In this document: piece after piece, positions 8,200 to 16,121 of the stretch
How the letters are laid out: each line of letters starts with the position of its first letter
Numbering within the stretch: the first letter of the stretch is position 1
NCBI GenBank assembly: GCA_964435285.1
Contig: CAYSYA010000015.1
Span: 1 to 22,317 of the forward strand
Direction: 5' to 3'
Length of the DNA: 22,317 nt
DNA from: GCA-2718035 sp964435285
GTDB taxonomy: Bacteria > Bacteroidota > Bacteroidia > Flavobacteriales > TMED113
The notes under the pieces: model-generated
Seen by the model: the letters and a program-made list of their open reading frames with translations, nothing else
Database searches by the model: none
Told to the model about the DNA's origin: nothing
Program-made: the position numbers and the translations under genes

Positions 8200-8631
8200 T
8201 TATTTTAAATTAATAGAATCAATTCCTTTATCATCAAGAGTATCCCAGTTCCCAAACCTTAGTCTAATAAACTCAGAGGGTACTTTTAAATTTATTATAA
8301 GTTTATTAACAAAATCTATTTCTTCTTTTTCAATTTTTCTATCAGCCTTAATAATACCAATAGCAACTTCAATTAGAATTAATTTTTGAGATTCTGTATA
8401 ATCTAAAACTACTTGTTCATTTAAAACAGTATCAATAAAACGAATTCCATTTACTTTAAAATCACTACTTAGAATTTCAATTTCATTACTGATTTTATAA
8501 CCACTGAAATAGAAATCCTTTTGAGCAATATTATTTAAAATATTTATTTCATCTTGATGAATATCGCCATCACATGCCATTGAACAAAAACCAATTTTTA
8601 TTAAGTTTAATGTAAAATCTTTCTGATTCAT
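8200..8631 (-). CDS. TerB-like (tellurite-resistance TerB domain) protein
   Basis: The protein (143 aa) is an all-helical, acidic, cytoplasmic protein with the two-half pattern of the TerB fold. The first half has MACDGDIHQDEINIL (about 18-32), where D21, D23 and E28 occupy the metal-binding positions typical of TerB. The second half repeats the arrangement as IIKADRKIEKEEIDFV (about 93-108). TerB domains are found in bacterial stress-response and membrane-associated gene clusters, often with kinases, and bind divalent metal. It is placed 4 nt from both neighbours, between the kinase-AAA+ gene and the small membrane protein. A sensor or adaptor role for the kinase is plausible but inferred. 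The C-terminal tail (RFGNWDTLDDKGIDSI) is extra to the core. Confidence 0.8.
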   Translation of the reverse strand: MNQKDFTLNLIKIGFCSMACDGDIHQDEINILNNIAQKDFYFSGYKISNEIEILSSDFKVNGIRFIDTVLNEQVVLDYTESQKLILIEVAIGIIKADRKIEKEEIDFVNKLIINLKVPSEFIRLRFGNWDTLDDKGIDSINLK

Positions 8632-8635
8632 TTTT

Positions 8636-10375
8636 TTATTTTTTAAAACCTATTTTATTTTTATTATTTTTTGATTCGCCTTTATTTTCAGAATATCTTG
8701 AAATTTCTTTTTCTGTCACAGAAGGAGTTGTTTCTTGAATAACTTTTTCAATTATTTCCTGTGAAATCTTTGATCTATTTTTCAAAGCCTTTCGTGCAGA
8801 GTCATTAATAATAAGTTTTATATCAACAGCGACATAATTATTTGTTAATTCACTTAATTTATCAAGATTCAAATCATCAGATAACACTTTTTTTCTAATG
8901 TTTAAATATAATTCAAATAAAGCTTTTCTTGATTCAAAATCTGGTACCGCTATTAATATTTTTTTATCAAATCTTCCTGCACGTAGAACAGCTGAATCAA
9001 TTTTTTCCATTTTATTTGTAGCAGCAATTATAAATACATCAGATTGACCAACATTATTTAATTGAACAAGCCATTCATTTACCTCAGATGCATAGTGATG
9101 ACCAATATCCCCACTTTCTCTGTCCGGAATCATTGCATCTATCTCATCTAAAAATAATATTGTTGGAGCATTTTCTTTTGCTGAGTCAAATAATTCTTTT
9201 ATTTTTTCCTTTCCTCCGTGAACATATTTGCTACCAACATCTGATGGTTTTACTTTCATAAAATTAAAACCAATTTCTTCTGATAAACATTCTGCAAAAA
9301 ATGTTTTTCCGCAACCTGGAGGCCCATAAAATAATACACCATTTGGTGGTTCAATACCGTAATCCTTATGGGACTCTGGATCTTTTAATGGATTAATAAC
9401 CTCTTCTTTAATCATTTCTTTTAAATTATCCATTCCTGCAATTTTCTTAAATCCCTCTCCTTCTTTTTTTGAAATTACAGCTTTAATTTCTTCCCTTTTA
9501 ACATCTTCGTGAGAAATTAACTTTTTATTCGTTAAAAATTGGTGAAATTCATTGACAGATTCAAATCTTGAAGAATTTGGCAATAAACATTTTATAATAC
9601 TTGATTTAATATTATCATCCAAATTATTAATTGGGTTGAAGATTAATTTAGAGTTTCTGTTCTCAATTATTTTTTCTTTAAGTTCTATACTATTAATATC
9701 ACTTATGTTAAATTTTTCATGATGAGGAAAATAACCCTCTAATAAACAATAATAAAGTGAGCCTAAAGAAAAAATATCACTTTTAACAGAGAACTGACCA
9801 TCAAACAATTCAGTGGAACAATAAAATATTGATGGTACAGTTGAATTATATGATGTTTTATAGTTCTTGAATTTAGCTAAACCAAAATCAAATAAAACAG
9901 GCTCAAGAACACCAGAACTCATATCAAGCATAATATTCAATGGTGTTATATCACCATGAATTACTTGGTTTGGTAATTCATGTAAATAAGAAACAGCTAA
10001 CATGATTTTTTCCATCCATTGTTTTGCTATAGTACTGTTTGGATGACCATCTCTATCCATTTTTTCCTGTAAAGTTTCACCACTAATAAATTCCACTACA
10101 TATAAAAATAAATCTTGGTTATCATGAGTAATTAAATTACACGAAACAAATTTAGAGATGTTGGGGTGATTAATATTTTTATGAATTTCTGCCTCAATTA
10201 ACTTTCCGTTTTCATCAATATGCCAATCTAAAAGTCTAGATTTCTCATAGACTTTTATCATGTAAATTTTTCCATTATCAATTTTTTTTGCTCTGTAAGA
10301 TGAGCCATATGTTGTATTTTGAATAGGAAAAAGTATTTCAAATTCATTGTTAATTATATCATTTTTTTTAAACAT
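8636..10375 (-). CDS. Ser/Thr protein kinase-AAA+ ATPase fusion
   Basis: The protein (579 aa) joins two enzymes. Residues ~10-285 are a Hanks-type kinase: a weak glycine loop (TTYGSSYRAK, 21-30), the VAIK-type Lys K41, an alpha-C Glu (E61 or E63), catalytic loop HGDITPLN (140-147, non-RD because Gly replaces Arg), and DFGLA (163-167). Residues ~305-550 are a classical AAA+ domain: GPPGCGKT Walker A (351-358), ILFLDEIDA Walker B (406-414), AATN sensor 1 (451-454), and the arginine-finger pair in VLRAGRFD (R465, R468), as in FtsH/p97-like unfoldases. All catalytic residues are present apart from the poor Gly loop. AAA+ proteins usually form hexameric rings, so the kinase domains would be displayed around the ring. 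It sits 5 nt after the Hsp70 gene and 4 nt before the TerB-like gene. Its substrate is unknown; no transmembrane segment is seen. Confidence 0.92.
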   Translation of the reverse strand: MFKKNDIINNEFEILFPIQNTTYGSSYRAKKIDNGKIYMIKVYEKSRLLDWHIDENGKLIEAEIHKNINHPNISKFVSCNLITHDNQDLFLYVVEFISGETLQEKMDRDGHPNSTIAKQWMEKIMLAVSYLHELPNQVIHGDITPLNIMLDMSSGVLEPVLFDFGLAKFKNYKTSYNSTVPSIFYCSTELFDGQFSVKSDIFSLGSLYYCLLEGYFPHHEKFNISDINSIELKEKIIENRNSKLIFNPINNLDDNIKSSIIKCLLPNSSRFESVNEFHQFLTNKKLISHEDVKREEIKAVISKKEGEGFKKIAGMDNLKEMIKEEVINPLKDPESHKDYGIEPPNGVLFYGPPGCGKTFFAECLSEEIGFNFMKVKPSDVGSKYVHGGKEKIKELFDSAKENAPTILFLDEIDAMIPDRESGDIGHHYASEVNEWLVQLNNVGQSDVFIIAATNKMEKIDSAVLRAGRFDKKILIAVPDFESRKALFELYLNIRKKVLSDDLNLDKLSELTNNYVAVDIKLIINDSARKALKNRSKISQEIIEKVIQETTPSVTEKEISRYSENKGESKNNKNKIGFKK

Positions 10376-10380
10376 AATAC

Positions 10381-12888
10381 TTAATTTCTGATAACGTCAT
10401 CACCAAAGCCTTGATTTGGGTCAATCATTTGAGAAAATATAATACCTAACTGATTTTTTAATTCTCCCTCTGAGGCACCAGTGTTTATCATTTGCATCCC
10501 CTTATCTACCTCAATTCTTGCTACAGATTTATTTCTCCACTTAACAGATTGAAATTGTTGATTAAAACTTCTAATATACATTATAGCCTGCTCTTTTCCT
10601 GCATGTCTATCTCTTATTTCAAAATCTTTCCTTTGGATTTCATCAAATAATTTTTGACCTAAATCTTGATTTTGAGCATCTTTAACTTGCTTAAACTGAT
10701 CTTTGAATCTATTTAAATCAGCTCTGTCTTCTTGGTTTCCTTTTAAATTTTGAGTTTCACATTTAGAAACTAAATCCTCAAGAACTTTTAATGATTCATT
10801 AATTTTGTCTTGAAGTTTAGGCCATTCTAATTTATCAATAGCAACATCAAGTTTTAAAACTAGTGACTGTAAATTATTATAAGTTTGATCACTATCTTTA
10901 TTCTTTTCCCAAGAATCTTTTATTGAATCAAATTGCTCTTTCATTTCATTTAAATTTGGGGGCAGTGGCAAAGAACTGGATAAATTTTCTATTATATCAT
11001 GTGCTTCTTTAAATAAAAAATCAATTTGCTCTAACTGAGCAGATTCTTGAGCTTTAATTTCAGCAGGAGGTAGATCATCAATTAGCAAATCTAGCTCTGG
11101 AAATTCTGCTTCAAACTTAATTGTTTGGTCTACGGAAACATTAATAGTAATATGAATAATAGAATTTGCAGGAATTAGTTTTGGAATATTACTTCCATTA
11201 ATTTCAAATTCTAAACCACTGTACTTATTTAAAATACTTCTTGAACCTTCTGCATTTGAAGCAGCTTGGTAAATTTTAATTTTAAGTTTATCTTCTTCAA
11301 CACCAGGTCTAATTTCTTTGGGTGTAAAAAGATCCCCATTAGGTTTAGATAAACCTATTGCAGGTAGCGGATTATCAACTTCAAGACCTTTTAAAGATCT
11401 AAATATAGTTCTGTTTCTTCTTGTATCTGCAACATCTATTCCAATGAAATAAGGGAGAGAAGATTTAGGATTAGCTACTCCGTGAGTAATTATAATTTCA
11501 GAAATATTAGATGTCATAGTTCCTGAAGATTCATCAAAAAGTTTAATTAAAAATTTATTGACTCCCCTATTTAAATTTTCAAGTTCAAATACATCATCAA
11601 GTTCTTGTTTTACTGACTTCCAAGATCCATCATCTTTTTCAATAATTGCAAATATTTTTTTTGATTTATCTTTCTTAATAATTGAGACAGGAACAACGTC
11701 TGTCACACAATTAGCTTCATAATTTACTTCAATTAAATCTTCAATTATTTCATCATCACTTTCTTCACCACCAATTTTATTTCCATGATCTGAAATCTGA
11801 TTATTTATATTTGCTGCATATATAGCAGCACCCTCAGCTACAGCAGTCATTGGATTTAAATCACAATTTGGTTTCATTAATTCTTTTTCTATCATTTTTC
11901 TAAACATCGGGATTTGAGTTGGTCCGCCTACTAAAATCAATTCGTCAATTTCATTAATTGTTAATTTTTTTCTCTTGAGAAGTACCTTTACACAATCAAT
12001 AGCTTTTTTAAAAATGGGTTCAAATAATTTACAAACGTCATCAACAGTAAATTTGTGTTCTAACTCAATTTCTTTACCATCTTCATCATTACCATAAGCA
12101 TCTAAATCGCTTAAAAAATCAACTTCATCTTTAAAAGACAAATCTTTTTTTATCTGATCTGCATGAACTTTTAACATACCATATAATATTGATGATTTAT
12201 CTTTAATAAGATTATCAATATTATAATTTTTTTTGAGCACTGGTAAAATGACATCATTAATGATTGACCTATCTAAATCACCTCCTCCCAATTTATTATC
12301 TCCCTCAGATCCAATTACCTTCATTATTCCATCTTCTGATTTAACAATAGAAGCATCAAAAGTACCACCACCAAAATCAAAAATTAACCAGTTACCATTT
12401 TTACCTAGATTATTTCTTCCGAAAGCTGTAGCAGCAGCAACAGGTTCCATTAGAATGTCGACTTGTTCAAAACCTGCAAGCTTAGCTGCTCTTTTTGTTG
12501 CATCAACTTGTCCTAAATCAAACATGGCGGGAACAGTAATAACTACTGACTTAAAAACTTCGTCATTAACTCTTTCTTTCAGTTTTTTCAATAATTGAGA
12601 TGATAAAAATTCCGGTGTTATTTTTGTTCCATTTGATAATTGAGCATTTGAATTGTCTTGTAACTCTTTTTTACCCATATCTCTTTTAAATTCAACAAAT
12701 TTTGGTTTAGTAGAGTTGTATGCAGTAATCCCAACAATTGGATTATCTCTTCTATCAAATAAAACTACAGAGGGAACTGTTTTACTATTATCAATTTCAA
12801 GTATCGTAGAGATACCATGTTCCATTCTAGCTATTCCTGAGTTAGTTGTACCAAGGTCTATTCCATATTCTATTTTTTGTCTTGCCAT
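10381..12888 (-). CDS. divergent Hsp70 family chaperone with long C-terminal helical region
   Basis: The product (835 aa) is about 200 residues longer than DnaK. The nucleotide-binding domain is intact: GIDLGTTNSG (9-18), K68 in FKRDMGK, MEPVAAATAFG with E148, IFDFGGGTFDAS (169-180, D171), KLGGGDLD (199-206) and LVGGPTQIP (319-327). The linker is degraded to CVTDVVPVS (394-402), lacking the Leu-rich DVLLLD of DnaK that couples the domains. Residues ~400-620 hold a divergent beta-rich region, and ~630-835 are helical and rich in Gln, Glu and Lys. ATP hydrolysis and nucleotide exchange are therefore expected, while the client type may be specialised. It follows the GrpE-like gene by a single nucleotide (TAA A ATG), consistent with stoichiometric production. 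It is not the housekeeping dnaK. Confidence 0.93.
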   Translation of the reverse strand: MARQKIEYGIDLGTTNSGIARMEHGISTILEIDNSKTVPSVVLFDRRDNPIVGITAYNSTKPKFVEFKRDMGKKELQDNSNAQLSNGTKITPEFLSSQLLKKLKERVNDEVFKSVVITVPAMFDLGQVDATKRAAKLAGFEQVDILMEPVAAATAFGRNNLGKNGNWLIFDFGGGTFDASIVKSEDGIMKVIGSEGDNKLGGGDLDRSIINDVILPVLKKNYNIDNLIKDKSSILYGMLKVHADQIKKDLSFKDEVDFLSDLDAYGNDEDGKEIELEHKFTVDDVCKLFEPIFKKAIDCVKVLLKRKKLTINEIDELILVGGPTQIPMFRKMIEKELMKPNCDLNPMTAVAEGAAIYAANINNQISDHGNKIGGEESDDEIIEDLIEVNYEANCVTDVVPVSIIKKDKSKKIFAIIEKDDGSWKSVKQELDDVFELENLNRGVNKFLIKLFDESSGTMTSNISEIIITHGVANPKSSLPYFIGIDVADTRRNRTIFRSLKGLEVDNPLPAIGLSKPNGDLFTPKEIRPGVEEDKLKIKIYQAASNAEGSRSILNKYSGLEFEINGSNIPKLIPANSIIHITINVSVDQTIKFEAEFPELDLLIDDLPPAEIKAQESAQLEQIDFLFKEAHDIIENLSSSLPLPPNLNEMKEQFDSIKDSWEKNKDSDQTYNNLQSLVLKLDVAIDKLEWPKLQDKINESLKVLEDLVSKCETQNLKGNQEDRADLNRFKDQFKQVKDAQNQDLGQKLFDEIQRKDFEIRDRHAGKEQAIMYIRSFNQQFQSVKWRNKSVARIEVDKGMQMINTGASEGELKNQLGIIFSQMIDPNQGFGDDVIRN

Positions 12889-12889
12889 T

Positions 12890-13855
12890 TTATAAATTTG
12901 ATTTAAGTTTAACTTTTGCTCTTTGAATCACTTTATTATTATGATTGATTTGGGGTTTTACGATATGTGTAATAATTCTCTTTCCTTTTTCAATGGATGG
13001 AATACCAGTTTCTTCTGAAATAACCTCCACTATATCTCCGTCTCGATATTCATTTCCTAAAAGAATTGGAATATCATAACCTTTGATTTTAAAGTTATTT
13101 CTCATGTTTGTTATGGCTCTTTCTATTCTATTCAATCCTCTGGTTGACTTATCCATTTGAAATATATTATTTTCCATAGTAATAATTTCGTCAGCAACTT
13201 CTTTAATTGTATCAAGTTCGTTGCTGGAAGGAGTTGTTGTTTTAGGTTGCTCTAAAATAGTTAATTGTTTTTCTAAAATATTTTTAATTTTTTTATCCAT
13301 TTCTAAAACCCCTTGAACTTTCTTTTTATTCTTCATTAATAAAAAATAAATAATAAAAAAGGTTATGATTAATAATAATCCAATTATTAAACTCAAATAT
13401 TTATTATTATTAGCTTTAGATTCATTAATATTTATAGATTCTTGCTGTGCTTCTTGCTTTTTAAGTAAAATTTTCAAAGAATCTCTAGAAATTTTTAATT
13501 CTTCCGCTAGCTTAAACTCCAAATTTTTAATCATCAAATAAGTTGAAGAATCGGCTTTTTCTTCCAAATAATCTCTTTTTTCCTTTCCTTTTCCATCGTA
13601 AAATCTTTCTTGTAGTTCGTCAATTTTTTCTGAATTTTCTTCGTTTATCTCTTTTAAAGCATTGAATAAAATTAATAAACTATCTAAGCTATTTCTAGAT
13701 TTATTTACTTCATTTTCTAATGATTTTAATTTATCAAATTTTGTGTTTAAATTTTCAATTTGGTTGGTAATATTCTCTATATCAAAAGAATCAATTAAGA
13801 CTTGACTATGCATTTGAGTATACACGAATATTATTATAAACAGTAATTTTTTCAT
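12890..13855 (-). CDS. membrane-anchored GrpE-like nucleotide-exchange factor with periplasmic coiled coil
   Basis: The protein (321 aa) has a signal peptide (MKKLLFIIIFVYTQMHSQ, 1-18), a coiled coil with Glu/Lys heptads (about 25-145), one membrane span (LSLIIGLLLIITFFIIYFLL, 154-173) and a stop-transfer KNKKK. The C-terminal domain (about 212-318) resembles GrpE: a helix with ENNIFQMDKSTRGLNRIERA, a hinge in NFKIKGYDIPILLG, then IITHIVKPQI and VIQRAKVKL. In the family, GrpE releases ADP from Hsp70. The predicted topology puts the coiled coil in the periplasm and the GrpE-like part in the cytoplasm, where it would dock the Hsp70 encoded next to it. The conventional GrpE has neither a signal peptide nor a membrane span. 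The GrpE match is my recognition from pattern, not a computed alignment, but gene order next to Hsp70 strengthens it. Confidence 0.78.
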   Translation of the reverse strand: MKKLLFIIIFVYTQMHSQVLIDSFDIENITNQIENLNTKFDKLKSLENEVNKSRNSLDSLLILFNALKEINEENSEKIDELQERFYDGKGKEKRDYLEEKADSSTYLMIKNLEFKLAEELKISRDSLKILLKKQEAQQESININESKANNNKYLSLIIGLLLIITFFIIYFLLMKNKKKVQGVLEMDKKIKNILEKQLTILEQPKTTTPSSNELDTIKEVADEIITMENNIFQMDKSTRGLNRIERAITNMRNNFKIKGYDIPILLGNEYRDGDIVEVISEETGIPSIEKGKRIITHIVKPQINHNNKVIQRAKVKLKSNL

Positions 13856-13857
13856 AG

Positions 13858-15318
13858 TTATTTATTTAAAAATTTATTTTTTATAATATTATGAAGTGGG
13901 CTAATGAGAATCATTAATGAAATTTTTCTTAAAAGAACACTTGAAGAAATTAATTTTGCGAGATAAGGCCCAAAAAAATAATACAACTTTATAAATATTC
14001 TTCCATATTTATTTTGTAATAAAAATTGATCTCTAAATTTCCTTAAATCAACAACTATTGGGTGATTATTATTGTTCATTGTTGCAGTAGCTACAAAACA
14101 GTCAGAGTTTGTACTTGTTCCACTGTTATTATAATAATTTGTATTATATGTACTTTGCCTTTCTCTTCTTCTTAATTCTGATTTATTTTTTTCTAAATCT
14201 GTATGATTTTTTCTAATTACTTGAAGGTTTTTTATTATTAAAGATTTTATCTTGCAATTAACAGAAATCAAATCCATTTTTGCTTCATCAAGAATAGTTA
14301 CATATTTCTTGAAGTTAGTCTTTTTTAAAACTAAAATTGCAGCATGAGGACCTATATCCATAGATTCATATAGAATTCCACTTTCAATATTATAAAGTAA
14401 TATTACGGACGCGTTTAAACAACCATAAACTAAGTCCACCTGAGAAGTATACTGAAAATTACTTTTTCCTACAATACTTTTTAATTTATTTAATTTTGGT
14501 TTAGTTGAATTTACTAAATCACTGCCCTTCTTTAAAATTTTAGTTTTTAAATTGAGGATTTGAGATTTTGACTTTGATTTATTTAAATTAAAAAAATCAT
14601 TGAATGATATAATTTCTAAATTAATTTCATTTATTAAATCATTAACGCTGTTAGTCTCAATTTCTTTAACTAATGTTTGGTCATCGGAAAAAACATCTAG
14701 TAATAAATTATATTGATTAGACCTAGGAAATAATTCCTTGAATAATAATTTAGTATTTTCAACAAACTTATTTTTGAAATCAATTCTGGAAATTTTTCTT
14801 TCCTTTGATGTCACAATTTTTTCAAATTCAACGAAAACATCTTCATTATTAATAATTTCATATTTGTGTCTAATAGACCTCTTAATTCTTTCTTTGTCTT
14901 TGTGAAAAGAATAATTAATAATTTCAAGACTACTAAAATTTATAATAGAAGAAAAAGATTTTTTTGAAATCACAAAACTGTCACTACCTTTTCTAAACGT
15001 ATCAAGTGCCTTTTCAATATTTTTGTCTGATGAGAGTTTGTCAAGTGCAATTTTATCTACCATTGAACTATTAACAAACCAAAAAATAGAATGTGATAAC
15101 TTTTCAAAATCGTCATGAATTTTATTTTTTGCTTGAATTACTAAATTTTGTGTTCTATTAATTAGCTTCAAAGGAGGTGAGATATCAAATTTTAGAGAAG
15201 CTGTTTTACCCACATCAAGATATCTAATAATTTTAACTTCAGATTCATCAGTTTCTTTTGCAGAAGCATTACTAATAACTCCTAAAATTCTGAATGGATT
15301 TTCCTCAATTAATTTCAT
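13858..15318 (-). CDS. J-domain-like N terminus and CFI-box C-terminal domain protein
   Basis: The protein (486 aa) opens with NPFRILGVISNASAKE (7-22), the helix-I/turn pattern of J-domain proteins, and ends this region with helix-III-like DDFEKLSHSIFWFVN (69-83). The HPD tripeptide needed to trigger Hsp70 ATPase is missing; the expected place reads VGKTASLKFD. The middle (~130-400) is charged, mostly helical and unassigned. The C terminus carries a CFI-box: CFVATAT (407-413), HPIVVDLRKFRD (419-430), GRIFIKLYYFFGP (439-451), then hydrophobic segments (452-475) that could embed in the membrane. CFI-box domains occur at the C termini of many bacterial proteins of unknown mechanism. The GrpE-like gene starts 2 nt after this one. 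A degenerate J protein recruiting the neighbouring Hsp70 to a membrane site is a reasonable inference. Confidence 0.75.
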   Translation of the reverse strand: MKLIEENPFRILGVISNASAKETDESEVKIIRYLDVGKTASLKFDISPPLKLINRTQNLVIQAKNKIHDDFEKLSHSIFWFVNSSMVDKIALDKLSSDKNIEKALDTFRKGSDSFVISKKSFSSIINFSSLEIINYSFHKDKERIKRSIRHKYEIINNEDVFVEFEKIVTSKERKISRIDFKNKFVENTKLLFKELFPRSNQYNLLLDVFSDDQTLVKEIETNSVNDLINEINLEIISFNDFFNLNKSKSKSQILNLKTKILKKGSDLVNSTKPKLNKLKSIVGKSNFQYTSQVDLVYGCLNASVILLYNIESGILYESMDIGPHAAILVLKKTNFKKYVTILDEAKMDLISVNCKIKSLIIKNLQVIRKNHTDLEKNKSELRRRERQSTYNTNYYNNSGTSTNSDCFVATATMNNNNHPIVVDLRKFRDQFLLQNKYGRIFIKLYYFFGPYLAKLISSSVLLRKISLMILISPLHNIIKNKFLNK

Positions 15319-15336
15319 TAATTTAAATTTTAACTA

Positions 15337-15906
15337 TCATTTTTTATGATATCTGATAAAAAATACACCAATTGCAACTGCTAAAATAGAAAGTGCAAAT
15401 AAGACCATATCATTTGGTTCTGTAAATTTTGATGTAGTTTTTAAAATACTCTCAAAAAATGAAATAATTAAAACCATTATAATTACATTAATTAACTTTG
15501 ACTTTAACTCATCAAGATTATCTATTTCAAGAATGGTAACAGATTCATCTTTTCTTGCTATATCAATTTTAGAAATAAATAATTCATATAATCCAAAACC
15601 AAATATCAACAAAACAACTCCTATCAGATACAAATCTATTGCTGAAATTAATTTCAACAGCATAGGAAAATGATCATTTATTTCTTGTTGATTAGTAATA
15701 GGATTTTTATTAATAATGGTATGAACTATTTCATAACTACCTAAAATAAACAATGAAATAGCAGCTAAAATTGAAAAAAGAACTGCTAATAGGACTACAA
15801 ATCTGACGTTCCACAATCCTTTTTCAAAGATTCTTTCAACAAATGACTGAGATTCAATCGTTTTATTAACATCTTTAATATCTATCTTTTTTTTATTTGA
15901 ATTCAT
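15337..15906 (-). CDS. UPF0114/YqhA family inner-membrane protein
   Basis: The product (189 aa) has four hydrophobic helices (about 31-58, 86-111, 137-155 and 166-186). The features match the UPF0114 (YqhA) family: an N-terminal FEKGLWNVRF, the diagnostic SAIDLYLIGVVLLIFGFGLYELF (helix 2) and a DNLDELKSKLINVI segment before helix 3. The molecular function of the family is unknown. It is the first gene of the operon, 18 nt before the J-like/CFI-box gene, and is likely transcribed from the 72-bp region shared with the divergent protease cluster. It adds another membrane component to the chaperone set. Confidence 0.9.
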   Translation of the reverse strand: MNSNKKKIDIKDVNKTIESQSFVERIFEKGLWNVRFVVLLAVLFSILAAISLFILGSYEIVHTIINKNPITNQQEINDHFPMLLKLISAIDLYLIGVVLLIFGFGLYELFISKIDIARKDESVTILEIDNLDELKSKLINVIIMVLIISFFESILKTTSKFTEPNDMVLFALSILAVAIGVFFIRYHKK

Positions 15907-15978
15907 GGGGTGTTTTTTTACAATTTAAAAAAAAAAAATTAAATTGAATTGATCTTACTTTAAACAAATTAAATAAAT

Positions 15979-16104
15979 ATGGATAATCTTGAAAAATTAG
16001 CTAAAAAGCTAGGTATCTCTTTAGAAGAATTAAATGAAAGAATTAAAAAAAATAAAGAAGCTGAGGAGGATAAAATAAAAGCAAACGCAAAAAAAAATAA
16101 ATAA
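15979..16104 (+). CDS. 41-aa small helical, Lys/Glu-rich protein
   Basis: An ATG at 15979 opens a short frame ending at TAA 16102-16104, 17 nt before the protease ATG. The product reads MDNLEKLAKKLGISLEELNE..., followed by about 20 residues almost entirely Lys, Glu, Asn and Ala. The first half LAKKLGISLEELNERI resembles the helix-turn-helix spacing of small DNA-binding or LEA-like helices, but no family is recognised. Supporting reality are the sensible start, the amphipathic helix and the position as the first reading frame of the divergent unit. Being short and Lys-rich in an AT-rich genome, it could be chance; translation evidence would settle it. Confidence 0.45.
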   Translation: MDNLEKLAKKLGISLEELNERIKKNKEAEEDKIKANAKKNK

Positions 16105-16121
16105 AATATTTTGTTTAAAAA

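Noticed and set aside
12233..12895. Open frames on the + strand inside the Hsp70 gene
   Set aside because: They lie antisense to strongly conserved Hsp70 motifs and show low-complexity Ser/Leu/Pro composition typical of shadow frames.
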